Below are positions 45,083 to 59,504 of a DNA stretch of 64,000 bases, piece by piece. The notes under the pieces are model-generated. The model made no database searches and had not been told where the DNA came from. It saw only the letters and a program-made list of their open reading frames with translations. Numbering within the stretch: position 1 is the first letter of the stretch; the number at the start of each line of letters is the position of its first letter. This DNA is from Chondrilla cf. caribensis (taxonomy: Eukaryota; Porifera; Demospongiae; Chondrillida; Chondrillidae): the NCBI GenBank assembly GCA_964020155.1, contig OZ026552.1, positions 76,001 to 140,000 of the forward strand. The letters run 5' to 3'. The translations under genes were made by a program, and so were the position numbers.

Positions 45083-47565
45083 CACCTAGGATGGTACGAG
45101 GTTCCATGAACACTTCAGTTCTGAAATGTGAGTTGAAGGATCTGGCAATGTCTCTGGCCAGTTCAATGTGCTGAGCCTGGTCCTCACCCACAGGTACATC
45201 AGTGGTCCTGAAAACAACAACATCAGCTTCCATTAGTAAATATTAAAAAATAGCAACAGTTGTCAATAGTAAACAATAACAACAGCTGTTCAACAGTATC
45301 ATAGAGTACGATAGCACTCTATGACAAGCAAAAAGGGGAAGATCAAGGTAGGGATGACTGGAATGAAAACACCATCGGTGTGAGCAGCATGTTGGAATGA
45401 GAAGACTGTTGGAATATAACAATCCCTATATCAACAGCTGCAGACACTATACTGTGTATTGCACAAGCAATCACTGCTGTTGATATAGGGATTGTTATAT
45501 TCCGACAGTCTTCTCATTCCAATGTGCTGCTCACTCCAATGGTGTTCTCATTCCACTCATCCCTACCTTGATCTTTCCCTTTTTAGGGGCTGCCACAGGC
45601 AGCCCCCATATTGTTTTCATTTTAATTTCCGGTATGTTACGTTCGTCCAATATATATTTTATATATAATATGTGTTCCTACACGTCACCACTACAATAAA
45701 TTTATATTGCGTGAATAAAAGATGGCCGATTTCGAGTGCCAACAATTAGAAATTGGGCTAAAATTCGTGTGCTGAAGCTCTGCCGAACGTAATAACTTCA
45801 ACGAAGGTTCTTCTGAACCTACGAAAGACGCTCAAGTAATTCAAGTGCGGGGGTGGCAGTTCCACGAGTTTTTGAACTCGAATTACTTGCTTTGCTGGTC
45901 TGTACTACAAGAACAGGCTCACTTGTACAACAAAATGTCCGCCGCCATCAGAACAGGGTAAGAGTACAGTCCTAACATGAGAGTGTCCTTGCTGTCCGCC
46001 TTGGACTGCAGGGAGAGAGGCCATAAGGACACATGATGGGTAAGGGGGGATTGGAGTGGGTTATGGGGGATTCCCTATTGCACAATAGTGACAGTTGATA
46101 CATTAAAAGTCTGCAAAACCCCTATCTACTGGACCCCTTGTCTGACACACCCCTTGTCTACCACACCCCTTGTCCACCACACCCCTTGTCTACCACACCC
46201 CTTGTCTGCCACACCCCTTGTCTACCACACCCCTAGTCTACCATACCCCTTGTCTGCCACACCCCTTGTCTACCACACCCCTAGTCTACCACACCCCTAG
46301 TCTACCACACCCCTTGTACGTATCTCTCCTAACACATGAACTCATGCAGAACAACCAGGGAAGCCAAAGAAGGCCCACTCCCTATGGTTCCAGTAGCTAC
46401 AGGTTGACCAAACAAGGCCACCCATTCACCACAAGGTCTTGGGCTATAGCAGTGCACACACCACACAATGGTGCACTGCTTGAGATCATCACGGAGAGGA
46501 AGTGGGAGATTAACCCTATGTGGTCCCCACCACCAGTCATGTTAAACATGGTGTGTGCAGTGTTGTCCTAGAGGAGCTGAACACTAACAACAGTTGTTGT
46601 AACAAACTGAGGATAGAGGTCACTTTGACCCTGGAGGGAGGAGCCAGGGGGCAGGACACCCCGAGGGAGTGGCTGATACACCACACAGAGTTGAATACGC
46701 CCACTGTCCACACCCAGCTCACACAAACTGCCACACCAACTGCCACACCCCGTCCACACCCCTGCCCACATCACTGTCCACACCCAGCTCACACCAATTG
46801 CCACACCTCTGTTCACACCCCTGCCCACACCTCTGTTTACACCCCTGCCCACACCTCTGTTCACACCCCTGCCCACAACCCTGCCCACATCACTGCCCAC
46901 ACCCCTGTCCACACCCACACCCACATACCTTCCACTGGGTCATCCTATTCAGCCATCCAGTTGGAGTGCCACATGCCAGCAACCAGGTCAGTTCTGAGTG
47001 CTCAGGGACCTACAACAACCACAACAAACCCGGTCTACCATAGCCAGACCTATACCACCACAACATTCATAGTCTAGCATAACCAGGCCAACAGTCTGAA
47101 TCCTCCATTTTGTGTTCACTTGTGTTGTGACAAGGACAATATAACACGCTTGGATTTAACAGCTGCTATATAGATGTATATGGACTTCAGATATACATGA
47201 CAACAGCATAAAGAGTTTTTATAATCTCTTGCAATAAAGAGGTGTCCACCAGTAATGATATTCATAGGGGTGGTTGCAAGTCACAAACAGAGAAGTACCT
47301 TTGACTGCTGAAATAGCAGGCTCTTGTTGGGGTCCACACCACACGCCAACAGGCAGGCGGCCATTTTGAAGATGTTGTCATTCAACTGTACTGGGTCTTG
47401 AGACACTGTCAAGGAATGTAGATCCACAATGCAGTACAGCACGGAGGGGTACTCTGCTTGAAGGCTGACCCAATTCTTAATGGCACCCAGGTAGTTGCCC
47501 AGATGGGGAATACCGGTCGGCTGTATACCTGAAAAGATTCTTTTAGCAGCTCCGCTAGCAGACAT
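44325..47565 (-). CDS. WARS2: Tryptophanyl-tRNA synthetase, mitochondrial type; one exon not found
   Basis: Charges tRNA-Trp; bacterial-type class I synthetase. Exons found (low to high): 44325-44773, 45086-45207, 45923-46005, 47299-47565. The first has [22 protein letters not shown] (HxGN signature), [28 protein letters not shown]. The next recognised exon has [13 protein letters not shown], then [20 protein letters not shown], then the KMSKS loop ([10 protein letters not shown]) and [12 protein letters not shown]. The 20-30 residues expected between QQSK and the 45923-46005 exon (family pattern HxxLxWLLxC..LxxxxQxK) are not visible anywhere in 46006-47298. Phases flanking the gap are both 0, so a missing exon of whole codons fits. 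The exon is diverged, lost, or replaced by inserted sequence. No clear mitochondrial presequence is seen. Confidence 0.88.
44820..45080. repeat. CA-rich compound repeat, WARS2 intron
   Basis: (CA)n plus CACCCACATACACAGG and CCACCCACACA units. On the coding strand it is GT and begins four bases after the donor (CTAG|GTGAGGTGTGTG). Confidence 0.9.
45330..45586. mobile_element. Large foldback element, arms about 105 bp
   Basis: Left arm AAAAGGGGAAGATCAAGGTA..GGAATATAACAATCCCTATATCAACAG; right arm is its reverse complement (CTGTTGATATAGGGATTGTTATATTCC..TACCTTGATCTTTCCCTTTTT) with a few mismatches, spacer about 45 bases. Lies in the WARS2 intron. Looks like a MITE; no coding capacity. Confidence 0.75.
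46130..46316. repeat. 16-bp array CCACACCCCTTGTCTA, WARS2 intron
   Basis: About twelve units with TTGTCTA/TTGTCTG/TAGTCTA variants. Confidence 0.9.
46320..47080 (+). other. Unexplained non-repetitive block inside the WARS2 intron
   Basis: On the plus strand two open frames (to 46571, and 46520-47077) read like protein in parts ([36 protein letters not shown], and a Thr-rich end [14 protein letters not shown]). A 24-bp CACACCCCTGCCCACACCTC array lies at 46727-46925 within it. The frames cannot be joined with consistent phase at the only obvious acceptor (TTGTCCTAG, about 46570), and I recognise no family. It could be part of an inserted or decayed gene. Confidence 0.25.
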
Positions 47566-47691
47566 TTTTGTACCCTAATCGTTTTACGACTACTCGCGTT
47601 TGTTCACCGTTTTGTTTACAATAGAAATACAGGTTAAATCATGCATGACCTACTATACACACTGTAGTTATTTCAGTGTCGTACCGTCGGT
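47566..47691. promoter_or_regulatory. Bidirectional promoter, WARS2 / PH-domain gene
   Basis: 126 bp between divergent start codons. No TATA box seen. Second example in this window of two genes sharing a very short head-to-head spacer. Confidence 0.6.
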
Positions 47692-48669
47692 ATGAGTGCG
47701 TGGAAGAGAGACGAAAAATCTCTACCTTTTATCATTCAATCTCCTACCAGCTGCCAGCAATGTGAGGAGCACGTTCAAGTTATCAACTTATGGGAGGTGG
47801 CAGTGCGAAGCGTCGCTAAGAACTTTCTAGCCATCCAGAAGGAACTGATCAAGGCTGAGTCATACACCAGTCGGTTATCGGAGCACTTTGTTGATATTCA
47901 AAGGGAGAAGAGCAGGACTGACTCGGACCAGGAGTTGCACAAAAGCGGGGCCAAAGGATCGTCATTCACGAGAAAGAAGGGCAAATCAGAAGGGCTTTGC
48001 GTGGAAGAAGAACCTCCGCACTTGCTCATGTGTTTAAGCAAGACGTTGCACGAAGCGTCCACCTTGTGTCGTAAAGGCGCCGTAGGTTGTTTCGAAACGG
48101 GCAAGCAACCCGCCAACCGTGGGTCGGTGAAGCGAGCCGGCTGTACTGGAGCTTCTCCCAAGAGACATTCTCTCCAAGTATTAACGCAACACAGAGAGAA
48201 CGGATCACTGACACCATCCGAAGAGAATGAACATATGTTTGAGTCTGTTGATCCTACGTTGCCTGTAAGGGAACCACACCCATCTGAAGATGTGCCACAC
48301 CCCTCCCAAGATGTGCCACACCCCTCCCAGGATGTATCCTTTCTCATCAATCGTAGCAGTGTACGTTCCAGTGGGTCCAGTAGCGACGGGGATGGTAACG
48401 ACCACACCCACATCCTGGAGAAGCTTCGCAGTCTTGAAGATGAAAGAGATCGGCTACTCCAGGAGATCGACAAGCAGCGCAAGGAGAACCTCAAGACTCG
48501 CCAGTCCTTGGCTCACACTTGGAACAACTTGGAGAACCAGAACATACAGCTGGCCATGGCACTCCAGGACCTCAGTGTGGCCACCTCTGAGATCAAGAAA
48601 GCCTCCAACCTACAGACTCAGCTGAACGAGTTGGAGCAGTAAGTCTACGCCTCCCTCAGTGTGTGTGCA

Positions 48670-48730
<61 letters not shown>

Positions 48731-50820
48731 ATGAGTGTATATGTGTGTGTGCATGTGTGCGTGTGTGTATTGACATGTTTGCTATTATTGATTCTATACA
48801 TCACTAAATGGGTAGAAGCCATATACCTGCCTTTGGTAGTTATTCGTTTTGTCTATCTATCCCCGGCTGTCTGGAACTACTTAGCAATGTGACTACCACC
48901 GGACGGATCTACCATCCTGTTCATCTTATGACATGCCCCAACCAGTACTCCCCACTCCCCACTACATGTCTCCACTGGTACACACCTAAATGCATGTACA
49001 TGCATGTATGTTGTTGCATGTATGTTCACATCAGAGTTCACTGAATGTTGGGAGGAGAATGAGAAGACTTAGCACTGCTCATTTGTGGAGTATTTCAACT
49101 GTACTTGGGAATTCTTGGGACTTCATCAGAAGCCTGTCGGCTACAGCAAGTCAATCAGTGTTAAATGTTATTTGTTAACAGCGCACCAATTAAATTAGAA
49201 TGTAGGTCTTCAGTGTTTGAACCATCCGGTGGTGTTGAACCATCTGGTGGTGAACCATCTGGTGGTGTTGAACCATCTGGTGTTGAACCATCTGGTGTTG
49301 AACCATCTGGTGGTGGTGAACCATCTGGTGGTGAACCATCTGGTGGTGAACCATCTGGTAGTGTTGAACCATCTGGTGTTGAACCATCTGGTGGTGAACC
49401 ATCTGGTGGTGAACCATCTGGTGTTGAACCATCTGGTGGTGTTGAACCATCTGGTGTTGAACCATCTGGTGTTGAACCATCTGGTGGTGTTGAACCATCT
49501 GGTGGTGAACCATCTGGTGGTGAACCATCTGGTAGTGTTGAACCATCTGGTGTTGAACCATCTGGTGGTGAACCATCTGGTGGTGAACCATCTGGTGTTG
49601 AACCATCTGGTGGTGTTGAACCATCTGGTAGCGGTAAACCATTCCATAGTGTTCTGACAGGTGTTCAATCAATTCTGTTTGTTTTCTAAATTTTCCAGCA
49701 AAATTAATATTCCCACTCCTCAGCTATTCAGCTGTTGCTGTAGCCATACCTCAGGGAACAACCCAACTCTGGATTGAGCATACAATCCACATCCAGTCCA
49801 TACCTGGCATAGTATCTGTACTGATTACAGCGTGTGTGCTATGTTATGGAGGGTGGTGTCGCCGAGGGTGGTGTCACGGAGGGTGGTGTCACGGAGGGTG
49901 GTGTCGTGAAGGGTGGTGTCGTGAAGGGTGGTGTCACGGAGGCTAATTGTTAGGTTATCAGATAATGTACATGATATGGACCATTTGTGTGTTGGACAAT
50001 AATAATTATTGTAATAGTACGATGCTTCAAACACAAAAGTCTTTGTTGGAATCATTACAGTTGAGTATGTACATACTTGATACCCCCCCCGAGGGCCTTA
50101 CAGTTGAGTATGTACATACTTGATACCCCCCCCCTGAGGGCCCCACAGTTGAGTATGTACATACTTGATACCCCCCCCTGAGGGCCCCACAGTTGAGTAT
50201 GTACATACTTGATACCCCCCCCCCTGAGGGCCCCACAGTTGAGTATGTACATACTTGATACCCCCCCCCCCCTGAGGGCCCCACAGTTGAGTATGTACAT
50301 ACTTGATACCCCCCCCCTGAGGGCCTCACGGTTGAGAATATTGAGTTATCCTTCACTTGAAGGCATCTCTTCAGTAGCGGTGTTCTCCAATAGTGGTGTG
50401 AAGTGGTGGATTTGTTGTGTTGGAGATCCTGTCAGTGTAGTGTTGGTACCCCCTCATCCCGCCCCCACATACAAACGAGATGTATTGTCACCTGATAATG
50501 AAGCCTAACCTTGCATTGCTGTGAATACATGAATGAAAACCCCTGACTCTCATGGGGTGAATGGTTGTATTGTCAAACGTTGTATATGTCCTTTCAAGTC
50601 CTTTCAACTGTGTCGACAACCAGCATCGTAAGGAGTACCTCTTTATTCTATGTATATTGCACAGTTGTATAGGTGTGAAGCATAGCTCAATAGAGATAAG
50701 TTTATTGGTTGTGTGTACCCATTGTTCAGTAGCTGTAAGGCTGTGTATGAACCTTTTACTTTCTGAGAATATGAACCGAGTTGAGTGTTGCTGTGCAAAC
50801 ATGCCTTCACATACATAACA

Positions 50821-50901
<81 letters not shown>

Positions 50902-52134
50902 ACACACACTCACTAGCTCACTCACTCACTAGTTCACTCACTCACTCACCAGTTCACTCACTCACCAGTCCACTCACTCACTGGTACTGCATATACCAGG
51001 GGTTATAGGGTCCCCATTATACAGTAATGGCTAGTTGATTAGTTGTCAAAGTTCAAAAGGAATTGAAAATGGTCCATTTGGAAACACCATCTTGCCATTA
51101 TGCATGACTGTCAATACTTGGGACTCTTCTCCATGAACACTTCACTGGTTGCCTTCTGTGTCCAAGTTCGATTGTTTGTCGTCTCGGAGCTGTGCCAAGA
51201 TGCTTATCAGTTGTGCCAAGATGTCTATCATCTATGTCATGAAATCTATCATCTGTGTCCTGATATCTACCAGCTATGTCCTGATATCTATCAACTGTGT
51301 CCTGATAGCTTTCATCCATTTCCTGATATCTATCACCTGTGTCCTGATATCTATCATCTGTGTCATGATATCTATCATCTGTGTCATGATATCCATCATC
51401 TGTGTCCTGATAGCTTTTATCTGTGTCATGATATCTATCATCTGTGTCATGATATCTATCACCTGTGTGAAGGATTCTATCAGGTGTCTCCTGTCTGGTC
51501 TGTGCAGAGAAAAGCAGCAGCTACTGGAGAAGCTGGAGTATCTGGAGGACGAGAGTAGCTGTGTCAAGTTATCACTGGTCCAGCTACTGCAGGAGAAGTC
51601 AGCATACAGCAAACACCTCGAACTGGAGAACACCAGATTGTTGGAGGCAGTGAGTGGTCTTGTACAGACCAACACACACGCACACACAGCACACCACACA
51701 CATACATAACATTATACATACATACGTATGTATACATTATATATGAAATAAGTTTTTAAATATTTTTTATGGACATTAATTTCATCTGCCATTAGTTCCA
51801 GCAGGGGAGAGCCACTTCTCCCCCGTCTTCTAATAGGGATAGTACTGGTAGTGGGGGGAAATCCCCTCCAAGTGATGACATCATAGACAACTTGGGGAGA
51901 TCCCCAAGTCTCACAGAAGAGGAGGTGCTGGTTGCTATTGGAGATATTGTGAGCTGAACTCAGTCACTGATGGTGTGAGTGGTTGTCATAGTGATCAATA
52001 CCCTCCCCCCACCCAGTCTGATATTCCTGTCCACAAGCAAGGCTTCATGGTCAAGGAAGGTGGGCGTGTCAAGACCTGGAAGAAGAGGCTGTTTGTACTG
52101 AACTCCATTGGACTCTATTACTACAAGACTGATG

Positions 52135-52199
<65 letters not shown>

Positions 52200-52936
52200 C
52201 GTGTGTGTTTGTGGTGTGTGTGTGTGTTTGTGGTGTGTGTGTGTGTGTGTGGTGTATGTTATGTGCTTGTGTATCTGCATGCATACATTAGTCAGTTCTG
52301 TTCATTTGCAACTCATTTCATACTTGGCACTTTGCATGTTGACATGTTGACATGTTATTCTCAAACTGAAGATAACATGGTTTGTGTTCACCACAGCCTG
52401 CCGGGTGTATTAGGATAGACGAGATGATGAAGGTTGATCAGTGTAAGAACCGGTAAGTGGGTGTGTGAGGGTGTGTGAATGGGCGTGTCATTGTTTCAGT
52501 ATGTACATAGGCCTGTGTGAAAACTGGTTAGTGGGCATGTTAGTGATCTACTTTAGGGGCGTGTCAGTGATCTACTTTAGGGGCGTGTCAGTGATCTACT
52601 TTAGGGGCGTGTCAGTGATCTACCTGTATAAGATGGTGGATCAGTATCCTCTTTGATGTAGTGGGTATGGCAGGGTGTGGACCACACCCTCATCTCCATA
52701 TTGCTTCCAACTTGTCCCCCTCTCATCTGCAGCACCAACACCTTCCAGATAGCCACGCCCAACCGGAACTACCACTGCACCGCCCCCAACCAGGACGAGA
52801 TGCACTCCTGGATCGGAATGCTGGAGGCACTGCGACAGCACAAGATCTTAGAGGACCACACCAAGTCCAACACTTATGTCAAGTCCACTGACAGTACTAG
52901 TGGACCTGGTATCCCAGGGTTGCAGCTCTCCTTCAG

Positions 52937-52985
<49 letters not shown>

Positions 52986-53087
52986 GTTTGTGTATGCATG
53001 TGTGTGTTTGTTTTGTATGTATGTATGCGCTTGTGTACATGTATGTGTGTACATTGGTAACTGTGTGCATGCTTGTGTTATTAGTGT

Positions 53088-53131
<44 letters not shown>

Positions 53132-53363
53132 TGCACAATGTATTGATGTGAATATTTCTCACCACCCATGTTGATCAGCTGTTGACATTCCTCGCACGAG
53201 AACCAAGAGGTCCCCACATGTGGACAGGAAGTCCAAATCGTTGAAGCCTCGATCGTCCTCGGAATATGCCGCTCACAGCCCATCCTCCGAAGGGTTGCAC
53301 ACCAAGAAGCAACTGAACAAGATGTCCAGTGAAGACTCCCCATTAACCCCCCTGGGGGAATAA
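47692..53363 (+). CDS. Coiled-coil protein with C-terminal PH domain
   Basis: Seven exons: 47692-48638, 51508-51649, 51796-51948, 52017-52136, 52397-52452, 52733-52938 (or ending 52908), 53179-53363; 592 or 602 residues, depending on which of two phase-equivalent donors ends exon 6. An N-terminal region contains a CxxC (TSCQQCEEHVQVINLWE) and a low-complexity middle with three HPSQDVP-type repeats. A coiled coil follows (LRSLEDERDRLLQEIDKQRKE, continuing through exon 2, EKQQLLEKLEYLEDE). Then a Ser-rich linker and a PH domain over exons 4-6 (KQGFMVKEGGRVKTWKKRLF, YYYKTDAPAG, TFQIATPNRNYHC, EMHSWIGMLEALR), closed by the typical C-terminal tryptophan helix. The tail is basic and Ser-rich. The PH domain suggests phosphoinositide or membrane binding; the specific family was not identified. 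Intron 1 (2.9 kb) holds several arrays. Confidence 0.85.
48660..48770. repeat. (GT)n microsatellite, intron 1 of the PH-domain gene
   Basis: GT run about 20 bases after the exon 1 donor, with GTGCATG interruptions. Confidence 0.9.
49215..49640 (+). repeat. EPSG-type in-frame trinucleotide-step array in PH-gene intron 1
   Basis: About 30 units of GAACCATCTGGT plus one to three GGT/GTT/AGT triplets. All length variants are multiples of three, so the plus-strand frame (EPSGGVEPSG...) never breaks. Confidence 0.93.
49848..49940. repeat. 15-bp array GGTGGTGTCACGGAG
   Basis: About six units, with GTCACGGAG/GTCGTGAAG/GTCGCCGAG variants. Confidence 0.88.
50055..50335. repeat. 43-bp array with poly-C run and 14-nt palindrome
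   Basis: About six to seven units: CAGTTGAGTATGTACATACT then TGATAC, a C run of 7-12, and TGAGGGCCC. The core AGTATGTACATACT is a perfect palindrome; C-run length varies from unit to unit. Confidence 0.92.
50823..50896. repeat. (CA)n then CTCACTCACTAGTT array
   Basis: CA run followed to about 50985 by ACTCACTCACCAGTTC units. Confidence 0.88.
51190..51480. repeat. 18-bp array before exon 2 of the PH-domain gene
   Basis: About fifteen units of TGTGTCCTGATATCTATCA/TCTGTGTCATGATATCTATC ending 27 bases from the exon 2 acceptor. The unit is a multiple of three and has no stop in two frames. Confidence 0.9.
52137..52255. repeat. (GT)n fused to the exon 4 donor of the PH-domain gene
   Basis: Exon 4 ends GATGCT and the intron starts GTGTGTGTG; the microsatellite is the donor. 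Confidence 0.92.
52939..53129. repeat. (GT)n then (CA)n flanking pair, intron 6 of the PH-domain gene
   Basis: The intron opens with a GT run (directly at the alternative donor at 52939) and ends with a CA run (53094-53129). The two are complementary and could pair into a hairpin spanning the intron. Confidence 0.85.
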
Positions 53364-53729
53364 ACCTCTCAGAAGAGCATATATCATGCATAAGAAAGCT
53401 AAATTATTGAAAATATGTGAATAATGTGTGTATAGAATTATGATTTGCATTTTTTTGCTAAATTATTTGATTTCTTATAATTGGTGTGTTGAACATGCCT
53501 TGATCATTAATTGGTTGCTGTAACTGAGTAAATAATATTATCAAGCAATTGCCAAAATACATGCAGTCGATTGAGAGTGTGTGCAAGTACTCATATAGGT
53601 ACTTGCACAGCAATTTCAGAACACATATTATAACTGCAGGATTAATCATATATATGCATGATTAAAATTATGAATATAAATAAATGCTGCCCACATAGTA
53701 CCCTGAATACACACCACACTAGGTTGAGG
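53364..53729. other. Convergent spacer, PH-domain gene / MGME1
   Basis: AT-rich 3' sequences of two tail-to-tail genes; a GAGTGTGTGCAAGTAC / GTACTTGCACAG pair near 53573-53610 can form a short hairpin. No gene seen. Confidence 0.55.
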
Positions 53730-57063
<3,334 letters not shown>

Positions 57064-58092
57064 TGTGGTAGTCTCGCAGAGCCAGACTATTGCGGATGGC
57101 AGAAATTTGCCCCTAGGGAATTGTCCCTAGCTAGTTAATACTATTGGGGTTATAGGTAATCACTATTGAAGTAATATAATTTATAGTCTAGTGTAGATAT
57201 TAATGATATCCAGATAGATTTTAATGCTATTCTTTGGGAGGGATGTCCAGTAATCCCCTCTGCATGTGCTACAAGATGTCTCCTGGGTGCAACACACTGT
57301 GTGATGGGGATGGACTAGTTCTATTTCTGACGGTTAACTGCCATCAACCAGTCTGTTATAGCCATCAACCAGTCTGTTATAGCCATCAACCAGTCTGTTA
57401 TAGCCATCAACCAGTCTGTTATAGCCATCAACCAGTCTGTTATAGCCCAGACCCAAAATGGAGGCCAGATGGGTCTGGGCCGCATCAGACTAGCCATCAA
57501 CTTGCTAAAATTGCATTTGATCCGATTTCGATGTTCACAGCAGGTATCCTTCCATGTGTCCTCGGAGTTGCTACATCTCGCATGTAGATCGCACAGTGAA
57601 CCACAGACGACCTAACCTTTTTTCATGAAAGCAATCTTATATAGATGTGAAGGGTGTAGACGAACGTAATCACTACAATAGAAATATGTTCCGTATAACT
57701 ACTGTACTCAAGTGTATTTGCAGAGCAGTCAAGGACCTTGACAACTTCTATGTTACCAGCAGCAATGTCAATGTACATGCAGTGTACTGAGAGTTTAATG
57801 CGATAATACACTCCAGAACATTTTGAGGAGGTAGAATGTTCTCACAAGTCAACTTTACTTATGTTCTTACATTTTTATAAGGGGATTGATTAAATTACTA
57901 TTTGGTGACTGGTAACATGAACATGTAGTGAACAGTAATAAGTATACAGCGAGAATGGACTTCACATATCACCAGCCACTAGCTTGGAATCGTGATTCTG
58001 AACGAAATGAGTTGTACACTTTATAGGTAGTGTGGTAGTGTGGAAATAATTCGAATAATTTGGCCTATTAATTTTAGCAACATTTAGACTCA
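57064..58092. other. Region upstream of MGME1
   Basis: MGME1 promoter side at the left. A 21-bp array (TATAGCCATCAACCAGTCTG, five copies) occupies about 57347-57447. Open frames at 57234-57587 (+) and 57623-57811 (-) have no gene-like features. Confidence 0.45.
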
Positions 58093-59375
58093 GAGTATAG
58101 GAGAGAAAACGTTAAGCACCTTTTTTCATAGCTCATGGGGGAGTGGGCGTGTCAACTTGAAATTTTAGACCTATCTAGCTGGGGACATGAGTTAACTTGT
58201 TAAACAATTCCTACCTTCGTAGCTAACCCGTAACCCCAGCTACATTCGAAGGTGCTTAATGTATTTTCAATGTATTGGAGAGTATAGGAGAGAAAACGTT
58301 AAGCACCTTTTTTCATAGCTCATGGGGGAGTGGGCGTGTCAACTTGAAATTTTAGACCTATCTAGCTGGGGACATGAGTTAACTTGTTAAACAATTCCTA
58401 CCTTCGTAGCTAACCCGTAACCCCAGCTACATTCGAAGGTGCTTAATGTATTTTCAATGTATAGGAGAGTATAGGAAAGAAAATGTTAAGCACCATTTTT
58501 CATAGCTCATGGGGGAGTGGGCGTGTCAACTTGAAATTTTAGACAGATATAGCTGGGGACGTGATTCGTAGCTAACCCGTAACCCCAGCTACATTCGAAG
58601 GTGCTTAATGTATTTTCAATGTATAGGAGAGTATGGGAGAGAAAACGTTAAGCACCTTTTTTCATAGCTTATGGGGAAGTGGGCGTGTCAACTTGAAATT
58701 TTAGACAGATATAGCTGGGGACGTGAACTAACTTGTGAAACAATTCCCACCTTCGTAGCTAACCCGTAACCCCAGCTACATTCGAAGGTGCTTAATGTAT
58801 TTTCAATGTATAGGAGAGTATAGGAGAGAAAACATTAAGCACCATTTTTCATAGCTCATGGGGAAGTGGGCGTGTCAACTTAAAATTTTAGACAGATGTA
58901 GCTGGGGACGTGAACTAACTTGTGAAACAATTCCCACCTTCGTAGCTAACCTGTAACCCCAGTTACATTCGAAGGTGCTTAATGTATTTTCAATGTATAG
59001 GAGAGTATAGGAAAGAAAACGTTAAGCACCTTTTTTCATAGCTCGTGGGGAAGTGGGTGTGTCAACTTGAAATTTTAGACAGATATAGCTGGGGACATGA
59101 ACTAACTTGTGAAACAATTCCCACCTTTGTAGCTAACCCGTAACCCCAGCTACATTCGAAGGTGCTTAATGTATTTTCAATGTATTGGAGAGTATAGGAG
59201 AGAAAACGTTAAGCACCATTTTTCATAGCTCATGGGGGAGTGGGCATGTCAACTTGAAATTTTAGACAGATATAGCTGGGGACGTGAACTAACTTGTGAA
59301 ACAATTCCCACCTTTGTAGCTAACCTGTAACCCCAGCTACATTCGAAGGTGCTTAATGTATTTTCAATATATAGG
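58093..59375. repeat. Satellite, seven tandem copies of about 186 bp
   Basis: Copies start near 58093, 58279, 58467, 58629, 58815, 59002 and 59190. Copy 3 lacks about 25 bases. Within each copy TTAAGCACC near the start pairs with GGTGCTTAA near the end, and AGCTGGGG pairs with CCCCAGCT, so each unit can fold into a stem-loop. Copies 1-2 and 3-7 form two subfamilies (GACCTATCTAGC versus GACAGATATAGC). Confidence 0.93.
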
Positions 59376-59504
59376 AGTGGTAGTACATTAATTTTGATTT
59401 CAGAATAATTGTTAATTTTCAGCTATCACAGTCAATTTTCATCAATGTGCATCAATTATGATATAGAGTATATGCACAATCAAAGGTAAATTCAATGGTG
59501 TTTA

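Noticed and set aside
57234..57587. 117-codon ORF with HQPVCYS repeats
   Set aside because: Produced by the 21-bp intergenic array; no splice or promoter support.
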